A DNA stretch of 64,000 bases from Polytrichum commune (lineage: Eukaryota > Streptophyta > Polytrichopsida > Polytrichales > Polytrichaceae). The notes beneath the pieces are model-generated. The model did no database searches and was not told where the DNA came from. It worked only from the letters and a program-made list of their open reading frames with translations. Position numbers and translations under genes: made by a program. Shown here one piece after another: positions 47,480-59,534 of the stretch. Position 1 is the first letter of the stretch, and each line of letters starts with the position of its first letter. The stretch spans positions 37,872,429 to 37,936,428 of the forward strand of contig OX485804.1 in NCBI GenBank assembly GCA_950295325.1, given 5' to 3'.

Positions 47480-50400
47480 TTATTCCTCAAAACTGGCTGA
47501 CCTGCTGAACCTGCCTTGCAAATACTCTTCAAGATATGTACTCGAATGAGGTGTGTCAAAACTACTGCTTGGGTCTACACTGCATTGTGAGGTTGCATCA
47601 TCGTCCACCCCAAGCATGGCAAGCGCTAAATGAGTCTGAAACTCAGCCTCCCGGTTTCCACATTTTGGACTTTCCACCAAATAGCTGTCAAGTTCGTCCA
47701 AGTCCATAGACATGACCTCGTTGTATTGCCTTGACCGGACGCTTTGATTCTCCCCATGATCACCGCACAATAAGTGCAAAACCTGCACATCAGGCATCCT
47801 CCCAAATTAGACTTATATTATTGGAAATCTCAGAGAGGCGACTCCAATGTTGACACCGGCCTGAATGATGGTGTTGCTTCATCTTCAAGTTAGTCTAATT
47901 TTGTATGTAATTCTGAAATGGAGATCACTACAATTAGAGGTACCTCTAAGTCTATTGCCTCCTTTCTAAGGTGAACACCTCGATGTGGGTTTGGACAAGT
48001 CGATCCGCACCTAATCTCCCCCCAAAGGGCAAGCCCCTAAGTTCTCACATGGTTGGTTCAAAGTATCCGGTTCACCCAGATACTCCCACTTTGATTCATT
48101 GGGTGCACCAGAAATAAGGTGCAGGGAGGTCACCCAACCAAGCACTGTTCCAGCCTTAGGGCAGCTTAACCTCGGAGTTCACATGGGATCCGGGTTAAGG
48201 GTTTGGGTTTAAGTCGCCCTGGAGATCTCAACACAGTACAATTTTCTGACGTCTAATATTGACAGTTCAACAGATCAAGTGCTGTACTAAAAACTTGCAT
48301 TTGTGCATGCCAGTTTATCAAAAGTCATAATACTTTCAATCACTACCTTTCCCTTCATATCTGGCATGAATGTGCTGTAAAATTTTTTTGAGAATGAAAA
48401 CATCTAAGCTTCTGAGCGGTGATTCATCAACAACATTTGATAGATTATGTCTCATTGTGGATTTATCAACTAAGTCGCGGAATCTGTACCCTATCAATCC
48501 GTGGCCTCCGTTGAGCAGATTGTCGGATGCAAAGTGACGCTGCCAGTATCATAGAATTCATTTGGGCCATATCAAAGATACCCTCAAGCCGAGGATCGAC
48601 CAATTCACCCAAGTTCCACTCCTCCAGCAGTGGCCTAGCCTGTTAAGAATAATACATTCTTAGGTCCTCCTTCAAGCCCCAAATATACACACCTAAGGTT
48701 ATTGTAGCAATGTAGGAAAGCAAGAAACCACATTGTCATTGGTGGTGTAGAGTTTGCATAATTCATTTCCACAGATTCAGTGGCTTAATTATTCAATTAC
48801 TTCTTTTATACGAAGGAGCCTTCAGATTGTGTGTTTTGTTTATAACTCTAGGAGAGAGCTTCCAAGGGCGCAATTCACTAGAGTATTTGTTGTTTCAATT
48901 TCATCACAATTCCATGTTCACGCTCATTAAATTAAGACATCGATCATTGCTAGGAACTGCAGAACAATTGAATCATAAACTTGAACCTCAAATCTCTTGA
49001 TGCATTCAGAAAAGGACAGACTCCTCTCTGGAGAAAAAAAGGTGGATACCCAAATCACGAGGTTTTCTTGGCCTTTGGGTCTTGCTGTATCGATTGGTAT
49101 CCGGCCTGTAATGAGCTCCAGCAGAACTACACCGAATGCATATACGTCGATTTTGTTGTTTACTTTCCCATACATAAAGTATTCAGGTGCCAAGTATCTG
49201 AAACGACCAAGAACTTCCGTGAGTGACCAAAAAAATTCAAGTGCACAAATATGAAACACATATTTGACACACATAAAATCAAGCCCGCTTCAAAAAAACA
49301 CTGGAATGCTGAAAGTGGTTAAAATCTAATACCCAAAAGTGCCAACAACGTCATTGCATCGTATATAGGATGTATGTGTAGGAGCCCATTTTGCCAGACC
49401 AAAGTCAGATAACTGCACAATAAACATCAACTTTGTCACTATCTGGTAAGGTGAAAATACACCATCAATTGCACACAGCTAGTACAACAAGAAATACATC
49501 ATAGGCATCACACGATGGTGCTCCTTGGTCAATATTCCAGCATCACAGGAGAGATTTATACGTGCTTTGATCTCACGTACTCATTCAACAATTTGAGCAA
49601 TCCAGGTCGAAAGCTATGAAAGTATGGAGAAGAGGAATACCTGAGAATCAAAGTCTGCAGTGAGAAGTATGTTGGACGTCTTGACGTCTCTGTGAATTAC
49701 AGGCCGAGAGCAACCATGATGAAGGTAGTCCAAAGCCTTGGCCACACCCAACGCTATTTTGTGCCGGACAGCCCATGGTAGGACTTTTCTTGCTTTCCCT
49801 GTGGCTAGAAAACCAACCAATATGGTTATTGCATCTGATCATGTACAATAAACTATAGGAGCATTATTAAAGGCTGTCCTTTCTGTTAGCATCACTAGAT
49901 TTGTCTGCTATGGCCGTCGATTGGGTGATATATTATAATTGATTTTATCTTCCTCCACAGATACTGCCAGGGATTGGTGGATTTATGATATGAATACCAA
50001 CAAATGACTTCGTGGTTGTCAGTTTCCTTCTACCCCAAACATGTGTGAAAATATGTCACCAACTGATGAATTTGAAAAAAGAGTATAGAAAAGAATCTGG
50101 TGTATTTCCCTTACCATGTAGATGATCTTCCAGGTTTCCTTCAGGGAGGTACTCATATACAAGAATCAAATGCGAAGAGTCGACACAGTATCCAAGGAGG
50201 GACACAATGTGCATATGTGATAGAGAAGTGTTGATTTCGACGTCTGTGAGAAGCTCCTCTACTGCTTGCGGCCCATGATTCAAGCGTTTCACTGCCACCA
50301 CCTTCCCGTCACGCATCTCTCCTTTGAAAACTTCACTTCCTCCTCCCCGACCGACCACATTATCTGACAATTACACAGAGAAATCATGTTGCATTAGTAG

Positions 50401-53400
50401 CGATACGGGATAAGCAGATGTGCATCAAAAGGAAGGGAATTGAAATTTTTGACCAAGAGCGCACCTTGGGAGAAACAGGACGTTGCAGCCTCCAGATCCT
50501 CATATCCGTATGCAGTGCAGAGTCGGCCCAAACACAGTGAGCCCAATTTTTGAGCTAGAGACAAACTAGTTCCATCACAAGTTTCTGTATACAATGTCCC
50601 GGTATTTGACAAGTCGTTTGAAGTTTGAAGATTGTGGTCGTTCATATTTACTCCAGTACATGCTGATGAGAGAAGGCAGGCTCCTGTACTATGAGGTGCT
50701 TGAGGATTTCCATCAAGTTCTTTATGACATTTGTCTATCCTCCCCTTTTTTGTTGAGGATAAAACTTCGAGGCGTCGGTGAGGTAATTGTAAAGCCCAAC
50801 TCACAACTGACAAATCACGATCGTCAAGGTGTGTGTGATTGTCAAGATTTGTATTATCATCGAGATTTGCAAGTGGATTTTTTTTATCAAATCCAATATT
50901 ATTGTGCAGAAGGGGCCATCCTGGAACAAGAGCATCTTTTGAGCCCTCATCTTTGGACGGTATTGAATCTAGTAAAAGCGCAGGAGATTCCTCCAAGGAC
51001 TTCTCCGTTGCCGAAGCCTCTGGCTCTACATCATTTTGGACTTGAAGTAGGAACATGTCCATCCTTCTCGTTTGAATGTCAGGAAAATTCGATTTATGGA
51101 TGTTGTCTTGAGAAAGCTGCCCCTGCCTACGTTCTTCAAAATTTTGTGTTGATGTTGACCTGTTTCGATCTCCTGATGGAGGAGAAACCAAAAACAGGGG
51201 TGAACCTAAGCCAAACCTTTGGTCAAGTTCACACTCGGGTTCGCTGTTGTAGTTGATGTAGTCCATGCTTTCATCCCTATATATTCTCTCAGAGCAAGTG
51301 AGTTGTAGCGAGAAACTTTGCCTTGGCGGGTCATCTGGTTCACTATTCGTCACCTTTTTACTCCTTCCCACTCTCTTCATACTCTTCCGTAAACCTCTGA
51401 ACATCCTAGACCCTGCATGTACAGGAACAGAACCATATCATTACTTAATGCACCATTTCACGAGCCAGATTTGAGGTGAAATTCGATTGATGGCTATGGA
51501 GTGGCAGGAAAAGAAGACGACTACTGGATTCATTCCTGGGGATGGGCCCAGCTCTAATTGAGAGTGACCGATTTCAAATTGACTAAGGACCAACAGAACA
51601 ATTTCTTTGCACGAGAATAGCCTTGGTGTAGAAATTGTACCAGCATAAAATAAATGCACACCGTACCAATTGTGCTAGAATAAAATAAATGAACGTGTAA
51701 GTATTGCAAAGAGATCATACTGGTCGTGTCTTCTTCAACAAGCTCTCCCTTCTTGTTGAGAATGATCTCGCCATGCTCGATGATGACTACTGTACATCTG
51801 GAAGTCAGCCGTTTTACACAATATCTACCAAGTGCTGTACTCCGCCTGTAAAACAAAAATGCATGCAGCAATTGGTTGTAAGAAGCATGAAGTGGGAAAT
51901 AGATCAGCAAGTCAAGGCATAGCAGTTCTGCATCCATGCCAATTATGGGCTCCTTCCATTTCTGTCTCCATCCTTGTACAAGGAACGAACGACCCAAAAA
52001 CGAATATGAAATGAATGATGAGGAAGGTGGAGAACTCTAACCCCAATGTAATGTGCTTGTTGCTGCCAAGAATGAGATGACAAGCCTCATGCCTTGTCGC
52101 TGCCTCTACAAGAGCTTTTTTCACCTTGATTCCAAAACCTTCAATCTCCACTTGGAGATTTATCTGCGTTGATTCACAAGATCGGAACCCAGATGTGGCA
52201 ATTAGAGAATGGTAAGAGGTTCAGAAGTGTTACCATGAAAGTACTCGAATTCTACATTTGTTTTCAATCTTTACTTTGGTGCAGTATCACGATGTGAGTA
52301 AATTAGGTGTTGTCTCTTCGTATTCTAACCAACTGCTCGCATGAACGACAACACTTGAAAAAAGGTGAAATCATATTCGTAAGATAAAATTGTCTCAAAT
52401 ACCCGCTACTGCGTAAAGTGTAGCCTCGAAGGAAATCAAAGACTCGAAATGCACTTGAGCCGGAAAAATCCTATCATATTCTAATCCTTTTCTCCAGGAA
52501 TTGCTCCAGACTCCCAGAAGAGTAGCAATAGAAGAAAACTCACTTGTTTCAGATTGCATCGGCTTTCATAAACAGAAAGGAACCTATGCAGGGTGTTGGC
52601 AATCTCTTGAAGCTTTGCCTTGTGCTCCTTGGCCGTCATCCCTGTTACCAGTCAGATATCAAACAAGGCATCAGAGCTTCACATCCTGGCTTATCATTAA
52701 GCGACATGCAAACTCTTCAAATACCATAATTATGGAGCCATGTCATCAGTGTCGTCTGAGCTTCCGATGAATTCTGATCCTCCCATAAGAAACACTTATG
52801 TCGCTCTTGAATAAAGTGTCAAGTCCAAGAGGAGTCGAGGTCCAAACAGGCGTTACCCAAGCTTTGTTAGTTAAAACCTTACAGACAGGGAGCTTAAATG
52901 TTAAAATTCCAGATCGCTTTGCTCTAGGCAACGAGGATTTCTGTTGTAGGAAACCGCACATGTGTACACCATAGACACCATGTTCGATAAATTTTCTACC
53001 TTCTTCGACTGAGGAAACGAGGTCAAAATGTGCGTACATAGCTACTAAGTCAGCCACTTTGGGATTTGCTCGTATATGTTGCCTTCTCTATGAAAATCTG
53101 AGATTTAAAGTTTAAGCGAAACCACTGTAAATACGACGAGAAAAGGACTTCACGAAGTGGGGTTTCTCACCCTCAATGGTTGTAGTGGGATCTCTTGATT
53201 AGACATCGACAGATAAGCGTGGAGGATTGATGGGTTTCAGAGTGCAGGTGATTATGTTTTAAACACCTGCAAAACTAGCCCTGCCCACGTTTGGTACAAG
53301 AAAACATTTCCTAAAACACTTCTAAAAATGATCACTGACAGTGGTTCTGTTTACTATTGCGAACAGAAGGCTTACTGATGGCGATCGGCAGAGCTTTCGA

Positions 53401-54472
53401 ATTTGTAATGGACAAGATTTAAGTGAAAGCCCGGGTATTCTGACAGTTTTACTCTTTTCCTTCGCTGCTCGAGAAACTCACGTTATTTATTTGCTCGTTC
53501 AGAACACGTGTGGAATCTTTAGGATATTGTGAGACACCGATATGTTTATCACAAAATGGAGGCTAATGGAAAGAGTTTTTGAACAATTTCAGGCGAATTA
53601 ATGCAATCCTATGGGAATATTGTCATGCGCTAGGTAGCATAACTCCTAAGTAGGCCATCCATATGAGGATACTGGCTCTCTGCTTACTTCAGATTGAGGA
53701 TCTTGTTCAAAAAGCCTGGATAACTACTGTGAGCTAATTTGGAACTGATTGAGATGCGGAGCAATTAATTAGTCGAGAATTCACAAAGAACCAACCCCAT
53801 GATCGAAGTAAACTGCGTGCAGGATGGATGGAGGAGTCTGCCATTGAACAAAGGTAGGTAAGAGCACCGTATTACCTACCTAAGCGCTTTGTAACAAAAC
53901 TCCTAAACAAACCATCCGAATTAGGATACTCGCTCTCTGCTCGCTTACTTCAGATTGAGGATCTTGTTCAAAAGCCTAGATAACTACTTACTAGTGTGGG
54001 TGATTTGGAACTGATTAAGACAATTAAGTCAAAAATTCACAAAGAAACCCATCCCAACCCCTGGATCGACGTAGCTCAAAAAACTGCGTTCAGGATGGTT
54101 GGAGGATGGAGGTGTCTGCATTCTTGTACAAAGAAGGTGGTATAGGTAATCTAAGAGCACCGAATTGTTATAACCTGAGGGCAACGGAGAAGAGGGGACA
54201 TGCAGAGCCAGTATCTGGTCGCCAGGCTGAGCCACTTTGTCGATGGTCCAATTCAACATCTCCCTACACGAGTTGGTAGTGAGCTTCATGCCCACAAGAA
54301 GCTTGCGTCCCGACCCAGGCGCTTGTAACCAGCTGCACCGCAATGCTGCCTGCTGTCTTAGCTCCTCCTCCATCTGCCTTACTACCTCCTCTGCTACCAT
54401 CCCTCCACAATTGGAGATCCTACTCGGCGTGTATGGTCTGTTATGGGTGTAGTGATATGTTTCTGCCCCCAT
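47480..54472 (-). CDS. Receptor-like cytoplasmic kinase with N-terminal universal stress protein (USP) domain, RLCK-VI type
   Basis: Predicted soluble Ser/Thr kinase. Coding exons on the minus strand: 54472-54175, 52641-52544, 52163-52042, 51845-51721, 51412-50465, 50363-50115, 49798-49641, 49412-49333, 49197-49050, 48639-48490, 47782-47480. All phases agree, giving 892 aa. The ATG follows an in-frame TAA. The USP-like domain is about residues 57-214 ([19 protein letters not shown], then ACHLILGSN). The linker (about 215-530, one 948-nt exon) starts basic ([16 protein letters not shown]), is Ser/Asp/Asn-rich and has a short [18 protein letters not shown] repeat. In the kinase domain (about 531-805) the Gly loop is [11 protein letters not shown], the ATP lysine is Lys556 in VAVKRL, the catalytic Asp651 is in HRDVKTSN, the DFG Asp is 669, and APEYFMYG is present. 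All key residues are kept, so it should be active. There is no signal peptide or membrane segment. Intron 1 contains a small ORF; intron 10 contains a 5S-like sequence. Confidence 0.9.
48104..48220 (-). repeat. 5S rRNA-derived sequence (Cassandra TRIM LTR-like, or 5S-type SINE) in kinase intron 10
   Basis: Read on the minus strand, about 117 bp align end to end by eye with plant 5S rRNA (about 120 bp). There is an AGGGCGA start, then GGATCCCATGTGAACTCCGA, then GGTTAAGC (box A region), then GTGCTTGG and TTGGGTGACCTCC (box C region), and a GTGCACC end. It is too diverged to be a functional 5S gene. Cassandra TRIM retrotransposons carry a 5S sequence in their LTRs, so this is most likely a remnant of one. 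A possible LTR start, TGTTGAGATCTCC, lies just upstream at about 48233, and related sequence may run to about 47940. I see no partner LTR in the window, so a solo LTR is the simplest reading. Confidence 0.7.
52746..53206 (-). CDS. Small two-exon ORF of unknown function inside intron 1 of the USP-kinase gene
   Basis: On the same strand as the host gene, an ATG at 53206 opens a 36-nt exon (53206-53171) beginning [11 protein letters not shown]. It is followed by an 83-bp intron with a GTGAG donor and a pyrimidine-rich TTTTCATAG acceptor. An exon of 342 nt (53087-52746) then runs in matching phase to a stop, giving 125 aa in total. The product is basic and includes [21 protein letters not shown] and ends [10 protein letters not shown] do not recognise the family. 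The segment [11 protein letters not shown] slightly recalls helix-rich RNA-binding proteins such as S4-like domains, but too weakly to assign. It could instead be an alternative part of the host transcript, or a decayed insertion that happens to be open. It ends about 105 nt before host exon 2. Confidence 0.4.
53630..54165. repeat. Tandem duplication of about 260 bp in kinase intron 1
   Basis: Copy 1 is about 53630-53878 and copy 2 about 53883-54165. Both contain ACTTCAGATTGAGGATCTTG, GGATAACTACT or AGATAACTACT, GGAACTGATT, AATTCACAAAGAAACC-like sequence, CTGCGT(G/T)CAGGATGG and AAGAGCACCG. Copy 2 ends only about 10 nt before the exon-1 donor at 54174. Confidence 0.65.
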
Positions 54473-55718
54473 TGCTCCAAATTACTCTTCAAAAGGTATG
54501 TCTCAATGTCTTTCACGAGTCCTAAAATGGACAATATTCAAGGAGTATTTCAACAATTCCTTCGATTATGCCTCTTTCCACCTGCCCCGCCCCCTTCAAA
54601 ACAAGATTGAAGCCACTCTTCGGATGTCTCTGCAACGGGACTTAAGGAGATCGAGGGACACAATGTGGATGTATGGTCTCCGATTTTTTCTTGTCTTCAA
54701 AGACCATGGATGTGAGGAAAAGAGTGTTGAATGTCTGCCACAGCAGTAGTCATCCGTGGCATTCCTCCTACACCTAAGACTCAATTTACTAATCACATCA
54801 CCGCACAGGAAGTTCACATTCCTACTACTCTCATCTCCTCTTTCTGAGCCTCCTCTCCGGATCGTAATAGGGGATTCCGTAGATCGATCGACTTTCTTGT
54901 CTTCAACGATCAACCTATGATGAGGATTCAAACACCGGTCTCAAATGATCGTTGAATCAGCCCCAAACGGTTTCCCTCAACGTTGATAAGACTCTCGCTC
55001 GGCCCGGCTCGTGACACAAGTCTCAAGAAACTGCAAGCATCACATGACCATAGGTAAACGACTCCATCATTCTTGTCACATCGTCCCTTCCATAAACCCA
55101 GACCGCCTTCGACTCCGCTGCTTCACCGTTGCGCCCCTCCTACCTCTGCTCCACCATCAACCAACCCACCGCCAATTCCAGTATACATAACGTTACCTAC
55201 ACAACATAAATGCAAACAAACAGTGCAGGAAGTAAGTTCGTCGGTCATCATGTGATGAAGTAACTTAAGTATTGCTACGGTGATGATGAATCCCAGCACT
55301 ACTGCATAGCCAGCCTGCCGACACACCCAACATAAGAATATACAACAGCATACAGACATAGTATAACCACCGTCTGCCACTTTAATAATGCTCCTTTTTC
55401 TTATAAACAGAAAACACCCCACACACACTGTACACTCACACACACACTCTCACATACACATACACACTGTCTACCCACATAACCCATTCCGTGAGCATAC
55501 AACTGTGATTCTACTACACCCCGAATGAGAACGCCCAACTCTTCTAGCTTCAGAAAACTTAAGACGAAGTTCACATGAAAGCGGAGAAACAAATTACATG
55601 ATCGGTCAACGCTCCAACTTGAAAAAACGATGAACCACCGCAAGTACTGCATGTCGATACGTCCTCATCCCTGCACCCATAGCCCCCAGTCTGTGAGCAA
55701 AAATTCACACTCCCACAC

Positions 55719-55722
<4 letters not shown>

Positions 55723-55771
<49 letters not shown>
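55723..55771 (+). repeat. (CT)n microsatellite upstream of the kinase gene
   Basis: About 49 bp of uninterrupted CT, equal to GA on the gene strand, about 1.25 kb upstream of the kinase ATG. GA-rich tracts are common in plant promoters and 5' UTRs. A (GACA)n tract at 55990-56020 is nearby. Confidence 0.85.
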
Positions 55772-55777
<6 letters not shown>

Positions 55778-55989
55778 GGCGACATCAACACAATTACGAT
55801 CACTACCCAAATGCAAGCATGAAGGCACCACACGACCCAATTGCAATTGCATGCCTCCACCACATACAAAACACATCCAACTCAATCCAGAACGAGCTCC
55901 ACTACCTCTGAGGTGAACTTGCAAATGTTGCAAGGACGACGTGAGCGACGACCTGCTGCTGCTGCCGCAGCATCCAACGTGCAGAAGGA

Positions 55990-56020
<31 letters not shown>

Positions 56021-58274
56021 GTTGACACCGAGTTAGCCCAATTGACTACTTTAATCCATCCTGCTTGGGAATTGATTGGGAGCAATTGACACCTGAGCGA
56101 ATAAAGTATCACCAGCAAATGGCCAGGTGCAATCTAACTTAGTGATGGAATTATTGGAGATTGAGGGAGCGATGGGATGGAGCCATCAAGAGGGGGCAGG
56201 CACAGCACAGCACAAGAGCGTTGCTATTGTTGGTGTTGTTCCTTCTCCTCCTCCTCCCACAAAGCGAAAGAGAGCAAGACGACTCAGAGTAGGCCAGGAC
56301 CTGAGTGTGGTGGTTGCTGGGCGGTGTGAAAACGACCCTCGTGAAAAAGTAAAAAGTTTTCCTCCCTCAGCCAGGCCCTTGAGCGTATCTTCATTCACTT
56401 GTAGTAAGTCACTATTCCACCACACTCACCGGTCCATGTTTCCCTTTAGCTTTTTCGGAGTTTCCGAGTGGGTCCGAGGTCCGAGTTCAACTTGTACTTC
56501 TTTGAGCCTTTTTGTTTCAATTGGTGTGCGATGACTCCCACTTGATGTTCTCCGAAAGAGAGAAAGAAAAATTATCGCATACGGGTATATATAATGATGA
56601 TTTTCATTTTATGTTTTGGATATATATATCTATGTGTGTGTATGTGTGTTTGGGTATGGGTACATTCAAACTTAGATGAGAACGTTCTAGTATGAATGTT
56701 ATGGTTGAGAATGGGATTAAGCCAGACAGAATCTCATGTATGCAAAGTTGTGCCATGATCTATGATTATTGGTTTTGTCCTGTATCACAGGATACATGCA
56801 TTGTGGAGAGTGTCTTTGAGTGGTAATAAGGCCCGGGTAATGCATGTCAGAACTTAATGGATGAGGCTTGGTGAAGCTCAGCCAAAGCTCAATGAAAGTT
56901 CAATGAAATTTCCGTTTTGACATGTCGTATAATCATATAAACATATAGTTATATATACGGCGGTTATTCAAAACATTCAAAAATTTGTTTTCAAGACAAA
57001 GCCTCTCATGGAAAAGCCACATTCCCTTGTTGATATTATGCAGTCACGTATATATACCATACCAACGTTGGTGCCACCATCAAAATCTTAGGTTTTGACT
57101 TTTATTTTCATGTGAGGAATAACTATTTTTAGCACACTTAGTACACTATTTGAGCTTCTAGCTTTATTGGTTATTGAGTCATAATAGGAGGCTACACTAA
57201 ATAGTGTGTTTAATGTCATATGGTATTTTATGGCATTGTGGTAACTTTTCCAGTAACACTTCTTATGATTGGGTTCACCAATACTGTCATTCCCAACTTG
57301 GTGTATTATGCATCCTCATGTTTATGTAAAGAAATATTATCATGTGGATGATTGAAATTTAAATGTTAAAAAAATTAAAGAAAAAAAGAAAAAAACCACT
57401 TTGTTGGTGACGGTGTTTGCAACATTGTACATATATATTATCCGAGATGTTTTACAAGGAATGACAAATAATGTTCGGTTTACATCTAGTGTTGGTGACA
57501 CTACACGGGCGGTTTACAATTAGTACTGAGCAAGACAAATAGAATGATGTGGACTAAATTTGGAAAGAATAACTAACTTTGGAACTTAGTCCATTCTACC
57601 CCCGCTATCTAGTACAACTAACACAAGGATCACTATGTGAGCGCATTTAGTAGTGTGGTTAGAAATTTATTAGCGTGACCGACCAGTAGCATTTTGGTAC
57701 TTGAGAATTTGGTGTTGGCCATACACCGTAGTACCTTTAATAAACTCCTCGGAATAGGCGCCTCGATGTCAGAGAATTATACTAATAAAAAGTGGAAAAC
57801 GTTGTTTTGGTACACTGATTATCCCAATTAGTGCATGTTAACTATTTGGAATTACGGAGTACTAGAATTGTTTGATGAGAATGTAGTATTTTATCAAGCA
57901 AAGTTACTTATGTTCTATAATGTCCGAGCTACGTATCGAACTTTCAATAGTACAAATTGAGCTCCTGAGCAAGACGTTATTACACTGTGTAACTCCAAAT
58001 AGTAACACACACTAATTAGGATAATCAATGTAGTCGTCTCACTTGATCATTTACATGTTAAATCAAGCATTCCGTTTCTCGATGTGTAAATAATCTACTA
58101 AGTGCCAAACACGCCGAGGACTATTAGAGATATGTGTAAAGTCTCTTATCACAATTTTGGATGCCTTGTTTTCCAAGGGTCCAAGCTTTGGATCCCGAAT
58201 ACACCTCCAAAGCAGTAGTACTTGCAACTCCATGAAATTTGAGCAGTAGTTGGTCCAAGATGACCCTAAACTAC

Positions 58275-58418
58275 CGGATGATAGTGGAAAGGTACCCAAA
58301 CTAAACGGAGTAGTTGGCGGTTCGATTCCCGGCCATGAAAACGTCTCTCTACTTGACTGAAATAATAGCAAGGTGGTCAAGCACCTCCTGTGTTCCAACA
58401 AAAACAAAACAAAAAAAG
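58275..58418 (+). mobile_element. SINE candidate with tRNA-like box B and A-rich tail
   Basis: GGTTCGATTCC at 58319-58329 matches the RNA polymerase III box B. A possible box A, TAGTGGAAAGG, lies about 36 nt upstream. An A-rich tail (AACAAAAACAAAACAAAAAAA) ends near 58418. No second copy is evident in the window, so this rests on motifs and layout. Confidence 0.35.
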
Positions 58419-58492
58419 GTAGTCCACGTGGCGCCGTAACCAATCGGTTGCTGCCACTTGGTAGGACCGGCAACATGTTGGCCTTGGCCAAA

Positions 58493-58717
58493 CTACACTA
58501 AATATGATATTTAGCGTCACTCACTCTTTGGAATTACGCAATGCTATATCTATTGACTGTATATCTAATGTTTTACTAACAAATGTTAAAGTGGTGATTT
58601 GGACATTATAGAGCATTAACAAATTTATTTGGTAAAAATATTACATCAATAATAATAAATATATAGCATTGTGTAAATCCAAAGAGTAAGTGATGTTAAA
58701 TACCATATTTAGTGTAG
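58493..58717. mobile_element. ACTAAAT-terminal MITE, family C, copy 2
   Basis: 225 bp. The left end is CTACACTAAATATGATATTT. The right end, reverse-complemented, is CTACACTAAATATGGTATTT, and pairing continues through CACT(C/T)ACTCTTTGGA and CAATGCTATAT, so the inverted repeats are about 60 bp. It has no coding capacity. A partial third copy is at about 59933-60095. Confidence 0.7.
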
Positions 58718-59498
58718 CTAGCTAGCAGCCAAGCCCGCCATCTCATAGGCTTCCAAAATGGGTTTTGAGATCTAAGAAAAATTCATGGTAGACTTGCGTT
58801 TATTCTTTTCATCCTTTAAAAACTCTTAACCCTTTTCGCCATCGCTTCACATCACTCTATTATGCACACATTTATATACTAAAGTTTCCTCTGACACATC
58901 ACTTGGAATTTATCGGTGGGAAAAGCATAGACCATAACATTACACAATGACATGGACCCTTAGAATACAACAATGAGATGTTGGAACTTCAATCTAAATT
59001 TGAACCTCCCTGCGCAATTTTTCGAACATCCAACTATTATATTCTAAGGGTCCACAAAACAAAAGTTGAACGCGGAGTAATCTCGTGGACATTTAGTGCG
59101 TCAAATAATGACCAAGTTATGCTACTTGTAGTAGGACTATTTGTATCACTAAACCTCAAGGTTGTCAAGTAGAAACTTCTAGTCCATCTTGGATTTTGAG
59201 TTCACAATCGACGTGGTCAAAAAAAATCTCAATGGACTTTAACTAACAAGGGTTTGTGAACATGGTGGCCCACATCACTTACATGTGGACTAACATATTG
59301 CATAGTTGCCATGAAGTTACAAAGTAGCCCATTATAACTACTTTTGATTACGGGTATTAGCCAAGATTAGGCCAAAGTACATGTACTAGTCTTTGTTGTC
59401 ACACTTTTTGCATTTTATAATAACCTCTTGGATTGTGTATGAGACTTATCATTTACAAATGTCTATTGTGGATTTCTTTCTCAAAGAAGTACAAAAGA

Positions 59499-59534
<36 letters not shown>

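Larger units (their letters stand above)
54473..58492. other. Upstream region of the kinase gene and intergenic DNA
   Basis: Includes CT and GACA microsatellites, GC-richer sequence to about 56560, then AT-rich DNA with an inverted family A fragment near 57455-57570 and the SINE candidate. ORFs up to 142 codons here are repeat-driven or lack any domain. Confidence 0.4.

Noticed and set aside
48104-48220. Functional 5S rRNA gene
   Set aside because: Too many changes in the promoter boxes and helices, a single copy inside an intron, and no T-run terminator at its end. It is treated as element-derived.
50594-51256. 220-codon plus-strand ORF
   Set aside because: It is antisense to the long linker exon of the kinase gene, has no domain, and is best explained as a shadow of that exon.
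55571-56534. Several ORFs of 90-135 codons around the CT and GACA repeats
   Set aside because: Their translations are dominated by simple-repeat dipeptides; no recognisable domain on either strand.
58063-58491. 142-codon minus-strand ORF
   Set aside because: It is antisense to the SINE candidate, and its composition is not convincing.
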